Shown here: positions 8,012 to 16,172 of the stretch, piece by piece
Layout of the letters: each line of letters begins with the position of its first letter
How positions within the stretch are numbered: the first letter of the stretch is position 1
Assembly (NCBI GenBank): GCA_964594905.1
Contig: CAZQOI010000001.1
Span: 62,001-126,000 of the forward strand
From: Granulosicoccus sp964594905
Lineage (GTDB): Bacteria; Pseudomonadota; Gammaproteobacteria; Granulosicoccales; Granulosicoccaceae
Length of the DNA: 64,000 bases
Direction of reading: 5' to 3'
Position numbers and translations under genes: made by a program
Notes under the pieces: generated by a model
Seen by the model: the letters and a program-made list of their open reading frames with translations, nothing else
Told to the model about the DNA's origin: nothing
The model's database searches: none

Positions 8012-9655
8012 ATGAGTGATAACGAACAAACCGTCACATTGGTTCGCTCGCCGGATGAGCTGCAAGCGCAAGCATCGATATCTACAACATCTCAGATCAG
8101 TTATTCGTCCAAAGGACATACGCTAGTTATAGGTGAAACTGATGTCGCCATCGATGCTGCATCGAAGTTATCTACTCAGGGGGCGACAGTCGTCCATTGT
8201 GACCCCTCGGCTAGTGCGATAACAAAGCAACTGACCGACTCTGGTATAGCTGTGTTTACGGTCCCAAAACTGGTATTGAACGGGCATTTAGGTGCCTATA
8301 AGGCGGTCGCGGTAGATGCTAATACGGATACTGATCTTGGCGTATCCGTTTACCTTGAAAGTGGGGCGTTTGATCTTGTTCTGGATTTGTCAGAGACACC
8401 AGTGCTCAGTGCGGCGTTGAAACCGTTCGGTTATCTGCATGTGTCCAGTCACGACGAAATAGATGATGCAATAAGCTCTCTTGGCGAGCTTATCGGAGAT
8501 TTTGAAAAGCCACGATACTTTGACTACAAACGCGATATCTGTGCACACAGTCGAAGTAAGCTTGGCGGGTGTAATCGTTGCATTGATGTGTGCACCACCT
8601 CTGCTATTCGCTCTGATGGTGAGGGCGTTCAGGTTGATCCGTTTCTATGCCAGGGCTGTGGCAGTTGCTCTACTGTTTGCCCCAGTGGTGCGATGAGTTA
8701 TGCCTTTCCTCGCGTGGCTGATGCGATTAATAAAACCCGTGAGCTGGCTGTTGATGCTGATACCTTGCTGCTGCATACCGAATCGCAGCAAGCAATGGTT
8801 GATGATGCCGAACTGCCTGCAGCAACCTTGCCCTTGCTCGTTGAAGAGGTCTCGGCCTTTGGTATCGATTACTGGTTGAGCTTGCTGACAGGGCATGTCG
8901 GCCGTATCGTCTTGCTGAACGAAGGCGATGGCAACGACAGCCATGATGTCAATCGTGAAGCGTTGCTCGAACAGAGTGATTTGTTACACACGCTCTTGGC
9001 CGCACTTGGTATTACTGACAAGGTTGTGCACCTGGTTAGTCCGGCATCACTTGCGACCGTAGACGATCTCCCTCTACCAAGCGAGGCGCTGATGTCATTG
9101 CCAGTTTCGAACTTCGCGCCGCCGGACAATAAACGTCAGACGATTCGCATGGCCTTGGATCATTTATCTGATGCGCGCCAACCAAACGATAAGGTTTGCC
9201 AACTTCCAGTGGGCGCGCCATTCGGCCATATCAATGTCGATACCGCCGCTTGTACCTTGTGTATGGCTTGTGTGTCGACCTGTCCGGCTAAAGCCTTACT
9301 TGATGGACAAGACACTCCAGCGCTGCGCATGGTCGAAGCGAATTGCTTGCAGTGTGGTCTATGCGAGGCCGCTTGTCCCGAATCGGCGATTAGTCTTGAG
9401 GCGCGATACACCTGGGATTCAGTCGAGGCTCGTCGTATCAATACCTTGCATGACGAATCGCCTTTCCATTGCATCAGCTGTCATACGGCGTTTACCACGA
9501 CTCGCATGATTGAGACGATGACAGCCAAACTCGCCGGGCACTGGATGTTTACTGATGAAAAAGCGATGCGGCGGTTGAAAATGTGTGGCGACTGCCGGGT
9601 CAAGGACATGTTTGAGGATGACTCGAGTGGCATTTCGGTTCACAAGGAAACCTGA
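8012..9655 (+). CDS. Polyferredoxin-type 4Fe-4S protein of FDH locus
   Basis: A 547-residue protein. The N-terminal ~165 residues include GHTLVIGETDVAIDAASKL, a Rossmann-like nucleotide/dinucleotide-binding start. Four 4Fe-4S motifs follow: CNRCIDVC, CQGCGSCSTVC, CTLCMACVSTC and CLQCGLCEAAC, each with the trailing Cys-Pro or equivalent. Near the C-terminus CISCHTAF and CGDCRVKDM give extra cysteines. It has no signal peptide and no membrane segment, so it is cytoplasmic. It sits between DUF3306 and the TorD-like chaperone, as in many proteobacterial FDH clusters, and may hand electrons during cofactor insertion or couple formate oxidation to a soluble pool. That role is inference. ATG at 8012 follows DUF3306 by 39 bases. 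Confidence 0.85.
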   Translation: MSDNEQTVTLVRSPDELQAQASISTTSQISYSSKGHTLVIGETDVAIDAASKLSTQGATVVHCDPSASAITKQLTDSGIAVFTVPKLVLNGHLGAYKAVAVDANTDTDLGVSVYLESGAFDLVLDLSETPVLSAALKPFGYLHVSSHDEIDDAISSLGELIGDFEKPRYFDYKRDICAHSRSKLGGCNRCIDVCTTSAIRSDGEGVQVDPFLCQGCGSCSTVCPSGAMSYAFPRVADAINKTRELAVDADTLLLHTESQQAMVDDAELPAATLPLLVEEVSAFGIDYWLSLLTGHVGRIVLLNEGDGNDSHDVNREALLEQSDLLHTLLAALGITDKVVHLVSPASLATVDDLPLPSEALMSLPVSNFAPPDNKRQTIRMALDHLSDARQPNDKVCQLPVGAPFGHINVDTAACTLCMACVSTCPAKALLDGQDTPALRMVEANCLQCGLCEAACPESAISLEARYTWDSVEARRINTLHDESPFHCISCHTAFTTTRMIETMTAKLAGHWMFTDEKAMRRLKMCGDCRVKDMFEDDSSGISVHKET

Positions 9656-9698
9656 GGTGGCTCATTTTGTCTTGCTTGTCAGCGATATGTGCAAGGAG

Positions 9699-9712
9699 TG
9701 CGACATTTTGAC
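9699..9712. promoter_or_regulatory. Second copy of FDH-locus 14-mer TGCGACATTTTGAC
   Basis: It is identical over 14 bases to 6423-6436 and sits 123-136 bases before the likely start of the TorD-like chaperone gene, in a 179-bp non-coding gap. A 14-base identity in two promoter-like gaps of the same locus points to shared regulation. No partner repeat at the 19-base spacing is present here, only a poorer match (CGATATGTGC) starting at 9683. Confidence 0.5.
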
Positions 9713-9834
9713 TGCACATCTGAAAATCGGCAGTTTTGTGCCAGCTAACGTTGACCTTGCTGGATCTTGTCAGTCTTTGGTGCCGAAAAAATCGGTCCAT
9801 CGATTGCTCATTAATATGCATGAGCGCCATTGCC

Positions 9835-10467
9835 ATGACCACTGAAACGACCGTATTCCCTGTCCGTGACGAGCAGGAATTCCTGAATGATCAAGCGCAG
9901 GCCATGCGCGCAGGGGTGTATCAATTGCTGGCGCGCCTGTTTGCCCGTGAACCTGACCAAGAACTCCTGGATACCCTCGCTGGCATAGGTGATGTGGATA
10001 CCAGTGAAGGCAAGATCGCGATGGGTTGGGAGCTATTGAAGCAATCCAGTGAAAAAACTGACATTGGCTCAGCGCAGCAGGAATATTTTGATCTTTTTAT
10101 AGGTGTTGGACGCGGAGAGTTGGTGCCATTCGGTTCGTGGTACCTGACAGGCTTTCTGATGGAAAAACCAGTCGCCCTACTGCGCAGCGATTTGGCGAAT
10201 CTTGGCATCGAGCGTCAGGACGATGTGGCGGAATCCGAAGATCATATCGCTGCACTTTGCGATGCGATGGCACTGATCATTCAAAGCAGTGACGAGATTT
10301 CCCTGCAAACACAACAGACTTTTTACAAGGATCATTTGGAGCCTTGGGTCATGAAATTTTTTGACGATGTCGAAAATGCCAAACACGCGCATTTCTTTCG
10401 CGGTGTGGGTTTTTTCGGTAGTGCATTTTTTGAATTTGAGAGTGAGATGTTGGCCATGCAGAGTTGA
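9835..10467 (+). CDS. TorD/DmsD-family chaperone for formate dehydrogenase
   Basis: A protein of about 210 residues in the TorD-like redox-enzyme maturation chaperone family. Such proteins bind the Tat signal of a molybdoenzyme and hold it until the Mo cofactor is loaded. Family signatures are the helical QQEYFDLFIGVGRGELVPFG segment, SWYLTGFLMEKPVALLR, and a DxxxxSEDHIAALC block followed by HAHFFRGVGFFGSAFF. ATG codons at 9820 and 9835 are both possible, and neither has a strong ribosome site. Longer upstream reading gives an unlikely Cys-rich leader. The genes immediately downstream are a Tat-signal small protein and the Tat-exported FDH catalytic subunit, its obvious client. Confidence 0.85.
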   Translation: MTTETTVFPVRDEQEFLNDQAQAMRAGVYQLLARLFAREPDQELLDTLAGIGDVDTSEGKIAMGWELLKQSSEKTDIGSAQQEYFDLFIGVGRGELVPFGSWYLTGFLMEKPVALLRSDLANLGIERQDDVAESEDHIAALCDAMALIIQSSDEISLQTQQTFYKDHLEPWVMKFFDDVENAKHAHFFRGVGFFGSAFFEFESEMLAMQS

Positions 10468-10520
10468 CGACGGTCAACTTAATACGTGGTGTGGGCAACA
10501 GATCTAAGTTGGACAACTTA
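10463..10520. promoter_or_regulatory. Two palindromes upstream of FDH structural genes
   Basis: GTTGAC-GACG-GTCAAC at 10463-10478 is a perfect 6-bp inverted repeat overlapping the chaperone stop codon. TAAGTTG-GA-CAACTTA at 10505-10520 is a perfect 7-bp inverted repeat. Both end in the octamer CAACTTAA (10475-10482 and 10515-10522), spaced 40 bases. Lying just before the ribosome site (GAAAGG) of the small Tat gene, they could be operators or an mRNA element adjusting structural-gene expression. Confidence 0.45.
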
Positions 10521-10538
10521 AACGAAAGGCAAACGCAT

Positions 10539-10760
10539 ATGAGCAAACAGGAAAAGCCGAAATTCATCGACGCAAAACGTCGCGGGTTTCTACAGGGGGC
10601 TGCTGTCGCTAGTGGAGCAGCGGCAACAGGCGCTGTGGCTGCGGCAACTGGCGAGCTGGATGTGACCGACGCGGCACCCACGGTGCAATCCGCTGCTAAT
10701 GGCAAGGGTTATGAGCTGACGGATCACGTCAAAAAATACTACGAAAAAGCGCGGTTCTAA
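10539..10760 (+). CDS. Small Tat-signal protein of formate dehydrogenase operon
   Basis: A 73-residue protein. The twin-arginine motif KRRGFLQGAAVASG is followed by an Ala/Gly-rich hydrophobic stretch. The remainder, ending in ELTDHVKKYYEKARF, is a short charged tail. Such small 'twin-arginine translocation signal domain-containing' proteins often precede FDH catalytic subunits in proteobacteria. The C-terminal tail may travel through Tat with the FDH complex or cap a subunit, but this is not established. ATG 10539 has a good ribosome site (GAAAGG, about 8 bases upstream). An in-frame start further upstream would run through the palindromic region and was rejected. It precedes fdhA by 39 bases. 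Confidence 0.8.
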   Translation: MSKQEKPKFIDAKRRGFLQGAAVASGAAATGAVAAATGELDVTDAAPTVQSAANGKGYELTDHVKKYYEKARF

Positions 10761-10799
10761 GTCGCCGTTCAATTACAGGGATCAGGCAGGAGATAGCTA

Positions 10800-13709
10800 A
10801 TGAAACTAACGCGCAAGTCAACGAAGAATCAAAACGTGACCGCGACAGATGCAGCGAAAGCTGGATCACACAAACTCTTGGGAAGTTCGGTTAATCGACG
10901 AACCTTCCTGCGCAATTCAGGCATAACGGCGGGCGGGGCAGCACTTGCTGTGGCCGCAGGCCCGAGTATGTTGAAAAAAGCCAGAGCGGCTGAAAAGACA
11001 TATGCACAAGCGGGTGTTCCGACTGAAGAGATCCGGTCGATATGCACACACTGTTCAGTCGGTTGCGGTGTTATTGCCGAAGTACAGAACGGTGTATGGA
11101 CCGGTCAGGAACCGGATTACGATTCACCGATCAATCTTGGCGCACACTGTGCGAAAGGTGCCTCGGTACGTGAGCACGGACATGGTGAACGTCGCTTGAA
11201 GTATCCAATGAAGCTTGTCGATGGCAAGTGGACCAAGGTCGATTGGGATACAGCGATCAACGAGATCGGTGATCAGATGCTGAAGATTCGTGAAGAATCG
11301 TCTTCAGATTCTGTGTACTGGCTTGGTTCCGCGAAGCACAACAACGAACAAGCGTATCTGTTCAGAAAATTTGCTGGGCTGTGGGGTTCCAACAACGTTG
11401 ATCATCAGGCGCGTATCTGTCACTCGACAACAGTGGCAGGTGTAGCAAACACCTGGGGTTACGGCGCAATGACCAACTCCTATAACGACATGGTCAACTC
11501 CAAAGCCATGTTCTTTATCGGTTCAAATGCCGCTGAAGCACATCCGGTTGCGATGCAACATATTCTCAAAGCGAAAGAGAATGGATCAAAACTGATCGTT
11601 GTTGATCCACGCTTTACGCGTACTGCAGCCCACTCTGATCAGTTCCTGCAAATGCGTCCAGGTACTGATGTACCTGTTATTTGGGGCATTCTCTGGCATA
11701 TCTTTGAAAACGGCTGGGAAGATAAGGAATACATTCGCCAACGTGTCTATGGCATGGATGATATTCGTGAAGAAGTCGCCAAGTGGACGCCTGATGAAGC
11801 TGAGCGTGTCACTGGTATTCCCGAGGCGCAGTTGAAGCAGGCTGCACAAACCATGGCTGAAAATCGTCCGGGTACCATCGTCTGGTGCATGGGTGGTACG
11901 CAGCACACGATTGGTAACAACAACACACGTGCTTACTGTGTCTTGCAGCTTGCGCTAGGCAATATCGGTAAGTCAGGTGGCGGTGCCAATATCTTCCGTG
12001 GCCATGACAATGTTCAAGGTGCAACCGATTTTGGTGTGCTCTCGCATACATTGCCGGGTTACTACGGTCTGTCCGCAGGTTCGTGGAAGCACTGGGCAGG
12101 TGTCTGGGATCTCGAGTACGACTGGATCAAGAACCGCTTTGATCAGGGTTCTTATGAGAAGAAGGGCGACAAGGATCTGCAACCGATGAATACCGCCGGT
12201 ATGCCGGTATCGCGTTGGATTGATGGTGTCCTCGAAGACAAGGAAAACATTGCACAGAAAGACAACATCCGAGCAATGGTGTTGTGGGGACATGCGCCTA
12301 ACTCGCAAACGCGTGGGCCGGAAATGAAAGCGGCGATGGAGAAGCTCGATCTTCTTGTTGTCATTGATCCGTATCCAACCCATACCGCTGTATTGCCAGA
12401 TCGCAAAGACGGTATGTACCTCCTGCCGGCAGCTACACAATTCGAAACCTACGGTTCAGTGACAGCGTCCAATCGTTCATTGCAATGGCGTGACAAGATC
12501 ATCGAACCACTGTTCGAGTCTTTGCCTGATCACACTATCATGTACAAGTTGGCAGCCAAACTTGGCTTTGGTGAAGAGCTCACCAAAAACATTGAAGTCA
12601 CCAACGATGAGCCTCTGATTGAAGACATCACCCGCGAATTCAACAAAGGTATGTGGACCATTGGCTACACGGGTCAGAGTCCAGAGCGAATCCGCGAGCA
12701 CATGGATAATCGCAAGCACTTTGATGTCACCACCCTGCAAGCGAAAGGTGGGCCAAACGATGGTGAGTACTACGGTATGCCATGGCCATGTTGGGGAACT
12801 GCAGAGATGAAACACCCTGGTACGCCGAATCTTTATGATCCGAGCAAACCCGTGGCTGAAGGCGGTCTTAACTTCCGTGCCCGTTTCGGTGTAGAACGTG
12901 ATGGTGTCAACCTGCTTGCCGAAGATTCCTGGTCTGTCGGTGCTGAAATCGAAGACGGTTATCCAGAATTCACTGCGGACATGCTCAAGCAACTTGGTTG
13001 GTGGGATGATCTCACTGCCGATGAGCAAGCAGCTGCTGAGGGCAAGAACTGGAAGACTGATGTGTCAGGCGGTATCCAGCGTGTCGCTATCGCGCATGGT
13101 TGCGCACCATTTGGTAATGCGAAAGCCCGTGCTAACGTCTGGACCTTCCCGGATCCGGTGCCTGTGCATCGCGAGCCTTTGTACACGTCTCGTTATGACT
13201 TGGTTAAGGATTATCCGACCTACGAAGATCGCAAGTCTCACTATCGTTTGCCGACACGTTACGGTTCAATTCAGGCAACCGATTATTCAGGCGATTACCC
13301 ACTGATACATACCAGTGGCCGTCTTGTTGAGTATGAGGGTGGTGGTGAGGAAACTCGATCAAACCCATGGCTTGCTGAACTTCAGCAAGATATGTTCGTC
13401 GAGATCAATCCGGCTGATGCCAATGATGTGAACATTCAACATGATCAGATGGTCTGGCTTGAAGGTCCTGAGGGTGGCAAGATCAAGATCAAGGCAATGG
13501 TCACTGATCGAGTCGCTCGCGGAGTTGTCTTCACACCGTTCCACTTTGGTGGGCATTATCAAGGTGAAGATCTCTTGGACAAGTACCCGGAAGGGGCAGC
13601 ACCGTATGTGCGGGGTGAATCAGATAACACCACGATGACCTACGGCTACGATTCCGTTACCCAGATGCAAGAGTCGAAGTGCTCGCTCTGCAAAATAACC
13701 GCAGCCTGA
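10800..13709 (+). CDS. fdhA: Formate dehydrogenase catalytic subunit, Tat-exported, Mo/W-bisMGD
   Basis: A 969-residue catalytic subunit that oxidises formate to CO2 in the periplasm. A Tat signal (NRRTFLRN, Arg33-Arg34) leads to an AxA-type cleavage region near residue 64. The 4Fe-4S domain uses Cys82, Cys85, Cys89 and Cys117 (CTHCSVGCG ... HCAKG). The Mo ligand is Cys207 in ARICHSTTVAG, encoded by an ordinary TGT codon, so this is a cysteine rather than selenocysteine enzyme. The conserved His directly follows. Further molybdopterin-binding blocks include the GGTQHTIGNNNTRA and GHAPNSQTRGPEM segments and a C-terminal domain ending ESKCSLCKITAA. The ribosome site AGGAG lies before ATG 10800. 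It is coupled with fdhB (16 bases apart) and fdhC. Confidence 0.95.
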   Translation: MKLTRKSTKNQNVTATDAAKAGSHKLLGSSVNRRTFLRNSGITAGGAALAVAAGPSMLKKARAAEKTYAQAGVPTEEIRSICTHCSVGCGVIAEVQNGVWTGQEPDYDSPINLGAHCAKGASVREHGHGERRLKYPMKLVDGKWTKVDWDTAINEIGDQMLKIREESSSDSVYWLGSAKHNNEQAYLFRKFAGLWGSNNVDHQARICHSTTVAGVANTWGYGAMTNSYNDMVNSKAMFFIGSNAAEAHPVAMQHILKAKENGSKLIVVDPRFTRTAAHSDQFLQMRPGTDVPVIWGILWHIFENGWEDKEYIRQRVYGMDDIREEVAKWTPDEAERVTGIPEAQLKQAAQTMAENRPGTIVWCMGGTQHTIGNNNTRAYCVLQLALGNIGKSGGGANIFRGHDNVQGATDFGVLSHTLPGYYGLSAGSWKHWAGVWDLEYDWIKNRFDQGSYEKKGDKDLQPMNTAGMPVSRWIDGVLEDKENIAQKDNIRAMVLWGHAPNSQTRGPEMKAAMEKLDLLVVIDPYPTHTAVLPDRKDGMYLLPAATQFETYGSVTASNRSLQWRDKIIEPLFESLPDHTIMYKLAAKLGFGEELTKNIEVTNDEPLIEDITREFNKGMWTIGYTGQSPERIREHMDNRKHFDVTTLQAKGGPNDGEYYGMPWPCWGTAEMKHPGTPNLYDPSKPVAEGGLNFRARFGVERDGVNLLAEDSWSVGAEIEDGYPEFTADMLKQLGWWDDLTADEQAAAEGKNWKTDVSGGIQRVAIAHGCAPFGNAKARANVWTFPDPVPVHREPLYTSRYDLVKDYPTYEDRKSHYRLPTRYGSIQATDYSGDYPLIHTSGRLVEYEGGGEETRSNPWLAELQQDMFVEINPADANDVNIQHDQMVWLEGPEGGKIKIKAMVTDRVARGVVFTPFHFGGHYQGEDLLDKYPEGAAPYVRGESDNTTMTYGYDSVTQMQESKCSLCKITAA

Positions 13710-13725
13710 TCACGAGGAGAACATC

Positions 13726-14316
13726 ATGGCAAGAATGAAATTCCTGTGCGATGCTGAACGATGCATTGAGTGCAATGGTTGCGTTACAGCATGTAAGAAT
13801 GAGAACGAGGTACCTTGGGGCGTCAACCGACGAAGAGTGGTAACGCTCGATGACGGTAACCCAGGTGAGAAATCGATATCGGTGGCGTGCATGCATTGCA
13901 CGGATGCACCGTGCCAGGCGGTATGCCCGGTCGATTGTTTCAATACAACAGATGACGGCATTGTTCTGCACGACAAGAACCTGTGCATTGGTTGTGGTTA
14001 CTGCTTCTATGCATGTCCGTTTGGTGCGCCTCAGTATCCTCAGCAATCTTCGTTTGGTGCTCGCGGCAAGATGGACAAGTGTACGTTCTGTGCTGGTGGT
14101 CCTGATGAAGAGGATCTGTCAGATGCTGAGTATGAAAAATATGGTCGCAACCGAATTGCCGAAGGCAAATTGCCACTGTGTGCTGAGATGTGTTCGACGA
14201 AGGCCCTGATCGCCGGTGACGGTGATGAGATTGCGAACATCTACCGTGAGCGTGTTCTGCGCCGTGGCGGTCGTCCGCAAACCTGGGGCTGGGAGACGGC
14301 ATACACCGAAGGCTGA
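13726..14316 (+). CDS. fdhB: Formate dehydrogenase iron-sulfur subunit
   Basis: A 196-residue electron-transfer subunit carrying four ferredoxin-like 4Fe-4S clusters in the usual order: CIECNGCVTAC, CMHCTDAPCQAVC, CIGCGYCFYAC and KCTFCAGG with LCAEMCSTKAL. It takes electrons from the catalytic subunit and passes them to the cytochrome b subunit. Unlike E. coli FdnH/FdoH it has no C-terminal membrane anchor, matching the shorter FdhB type of Cys-FDH operons. It lacks its own Tat signal and would be co-exported with fdhA. A ribosome site (GAGGAG) precedes ATG 13726. Confidence 0.95.
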   Translation: MARMKFLCDAERCIECNGCVTACKNENEVPWGVNRRRVVTLDDGNPGEKSISVACMHCTDAPCQAVCPVDCFNTTDDGIVLHDKNLCIGCGYCFYACPFGAPQYPQQSSFGARGKMDKCTFCAGGPDEEDLSDAEYEKYGRNRIAEGKLPLCAEMCSTKALIAGDGDEIANIYRERVLRRGGRPQTWGWETAYTEG

Positions 14317-14361
14317 TAAAACAACGATGCAAAACATCGCGCATAACATGAGGCAACACAC

Positions 14362-15501
14362 ATGAAAAGTGAAGCGCAATTAAAGAAGAGGCGCAGGCGA
14401 CGCATCGCGGTCTATAGCTTGTTGGCGATACTGGGTCTGGCTTTTGTCTTGCCCTTGATGAGTTACACGGTGCATTTCCTTGGCCATGAAGCCGTCGCTC
14501 AAGAGTCGAGTGGCGGTGCAACTAATCCCCGTGGCAATTTCTGGGGAGCGGTTAAAGATGGCTTGCAAGGGTATTCAGCGGTTAAGGGCCAGGAAACAGG
14601 CATGCTTATTCAGCCTGGTAATGGTGGTACCCAGTGGCAGCAAACTCGAGCGGGAGATTTGAGCAATAAACTGCCTTGGGTGATTGCGGGTATGGCAGTA
14701 GTGATTCTGTTGTATCACCTCATCTGGGGCCGCAAGAATAAATTGCCACAACGAAGAACCGGCCGAAGAATCAAGCGCTGGAGTTGGCTTGATCGGTTCG
14801 TCCACTGGATCACTGCGATCTCCTTTATCGCCTTGGCGATAACAGGTATCAGCATGTTGATTGGCAAGACTGTGTTAATACCGGTATTGGGTAAGGCAGG
14901 ATTTGCCGCGTGGGCGCAAACATCGATCCAGATCCATAACATTCTCGGGCCAGTTTTCACAGTCGGTATTGTCTTGATGATTGTCATGTGGATAGTTCAC
15001 AACATCCCAACGTTTGTGGATCTGAAATGGTTGCTCAGAGGTGGAGGCTTATTCGGCAGCAAGCACGTGTCGGCAGGTCGTATGAATGCCGGTGAAAAGA
15101 TCTGGTTCTGGCTATTGGCGACAGTAGGCGTGGTGGTTTGCCTGACAGGTGTTGGAATGATTGCACCTATCTACGGTATTACTCTTCCTGCTGCTCTTGA
15201 TGTCCTACCTTGGATAAGCGGTTCGCGAGCTGATATGCAACAGGCCAATTTGATCCATGCAGCATTGGGTATTGGTTGGACAGCCATTGCGCTTGGTCAT
15301 ATCTATATCGGTACCGCTGGTACTGAGGGTTCTTTTGAGGCCATGGCTTCAGGTTATGTGACCGAAGAGTGGGCGAGAGAACATCACGATTTGTGGTTCG
15401 AGAAGATGCAGAGGCAAGATCGCGTAATGGATGCCGATGAGTTCGCTGGTATTCGTGAAGGGCGGGAACGTGCCTCTGGAGACGGGGTCGCTACCAGCTA
15501 G
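14362..15501 (+). CDS. fdhC: Formate dehydrogenase cytochrome b556 subunit
   Basis: A 379-residue membrane subunit that anchors FDH and passes electrons to quinone. An N-terminal hydrophobic helix (VYSLLAILGLAFVLPLMSYT) is followed by a periplasmic-looking linker. Four or five helices of the FdnI-type diheme cytochrome b domain come next, with candidate heme histidines in RFVHWITAIS, IQIHNILGP and the IHAALGIGW / GHIYIGTAGTEGS helices. The GTAGTEGSFEAMASGYV segment is typical of the family. The N-terminal extension makes it longer than E. coli FdnI (217 residues), as in other FdhC gamma subunits. It is the last gene before a hairpin at 15540-15568. Confidence 0.93.
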   Translation: MKSEAQLKKRRRRRIAVYSLLAILGLAFVLPLMSYTVHFLGHEAVAQESSGGATNPRGNFWGAVKDGLQGYSAVKGQETGMLIQPGNGGTQWQQTRAGDLSNKLPWVIAGMAVVILLYHLIWGRKNKLPQRRTGRRIKRWSWLDRFVHWITAISFIALAITGISMLIGKTVLIPVLGKAGFAAWAQTSIQIHNILGPVFTVGIVLMIVMWIVHNIPTFVDLKWLLRGGGLFGSKHVSAGRMNAGEKIWFWLLATVGVVVCLTGVGMIAPIYGITLPAALDVLPWISGSRADMQQANLIHAALGIGWTAIALGHIYIGTAGTEGSFEAMASGYVTEEWAREHHDLWFEKMQRQDRVMDADEFAGIREGRERASGDGVATS

Positions 15502-15539
15502 AAGCATTGCGATCCGCGAAGCGGTTGTAAAAATAAAGT

Positions 15540-15568
15540 GCGGGTCCGGTTCACAGTGACCGACCCGC
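15540..15568 (+). terminator. Hairpin terminator after FDH operon
   Basis: The arms GCGGGTCCGGTTCAC and GTGACCGACCCGC form a GC-rich stem with one bulge and a loop of very few bases, 38 bases after the fdhC stop. There is no long T tract behind it (CTTACTGC). A weaker CCGC/GCGG hairpin lies at 15514-15524. Its position at the operon end supports transcription termination or mRNA 3'-end protection. Confidence 0.6.
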
Positions 15569-15629
15569 CTTACTGCTTACAAGAGCGAAAGCTGCTAAGT
15601 TAAGCCATCCCCACTGGCTGATCAACTCC

Positions 15630-16172
15630 GTGTCCAAGGCTTTAGAACGTTTTCCTGATGACGTTATCGTTGCATTGCACAATGCCAATGTGACGCTCAG
15701 CTGTATTCCTGTTCAGATCGATCATGGCGAATGGATGGCGGCGCTGTTCTATGTCGCTGCTGCTGACGCGTCTTGCCTTAGCGAAGGTAAACTCGAAGAT
15801 GGCCCTTTTGCCGTCAGTTTCGAAGCCGATCTACACGAGCATGAAAAAGGCACATTAGTCGAACTTAGCGTTGAGATCGGGACTAAACCTGAACCCTGTC
15901 GTGGCTTGGTGATGTTTCTTACAGGGCATAGCAACGCTCATTTTGATACCTTGAAATTGCTCACTGAGCGCGATGAGCTGATGCTGTTCATCGGTAACGA
16001 GTATTGCGAAGTGTTGTGGCAACAGCGTGTACCACTTAGCGAGGCATTGCGTATCGGTTTGAAGGGTCTGCTGGATGAGGCTGTTGGTAAAGATGCAGTT
16101 ATACGTATGACTGGCCACTATGAGCCCGACACGGCATTTGCAGATGTACTCGCTCGCATGGGCGTTTCATGA
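15630..16172 (+). CDS. Hypothetical protein, 180 residues
   Basis: I do not recognise this protein. It begins at GTG (15630), has no signal peptide or membrane segment, is acidic and seems globular. Visible features are the GEWMAALFYVAAADAS segment, ALRIGLKGLLDEAVG and a final TAFADVLARMGVS. Cysteines are few and not arranged as metal sites. It follows the FDH terminator region by about 60 bases and overlaps the ankyrin gene by four bases (ATGA at 16169-16172), so the two are probably co-translated. No function can be assigned. Confidence 0.6.
   Translation: MSKALERFPDDVIVALHNANVTLSCIPVQIDHGEWMAALFYVAAADASCLSEGKLEDGPFAVSFEADLHEHEKGTLVELSVEIGTKPEPCRGLVMFLTGHSNAHFDTLKLLTERDELMLFIGNEYCEVLWQQRVPLSEALRIGLKGLLDEAVGKDAVIRMTGHYEPDTAFADVLARMGVS

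Noticed and set aside
11418..11420. Possible selenocysteine in FDH
   Set aside because: The Mo-ligand codon is TGT (Cys), so no Sec insertion element is needed.
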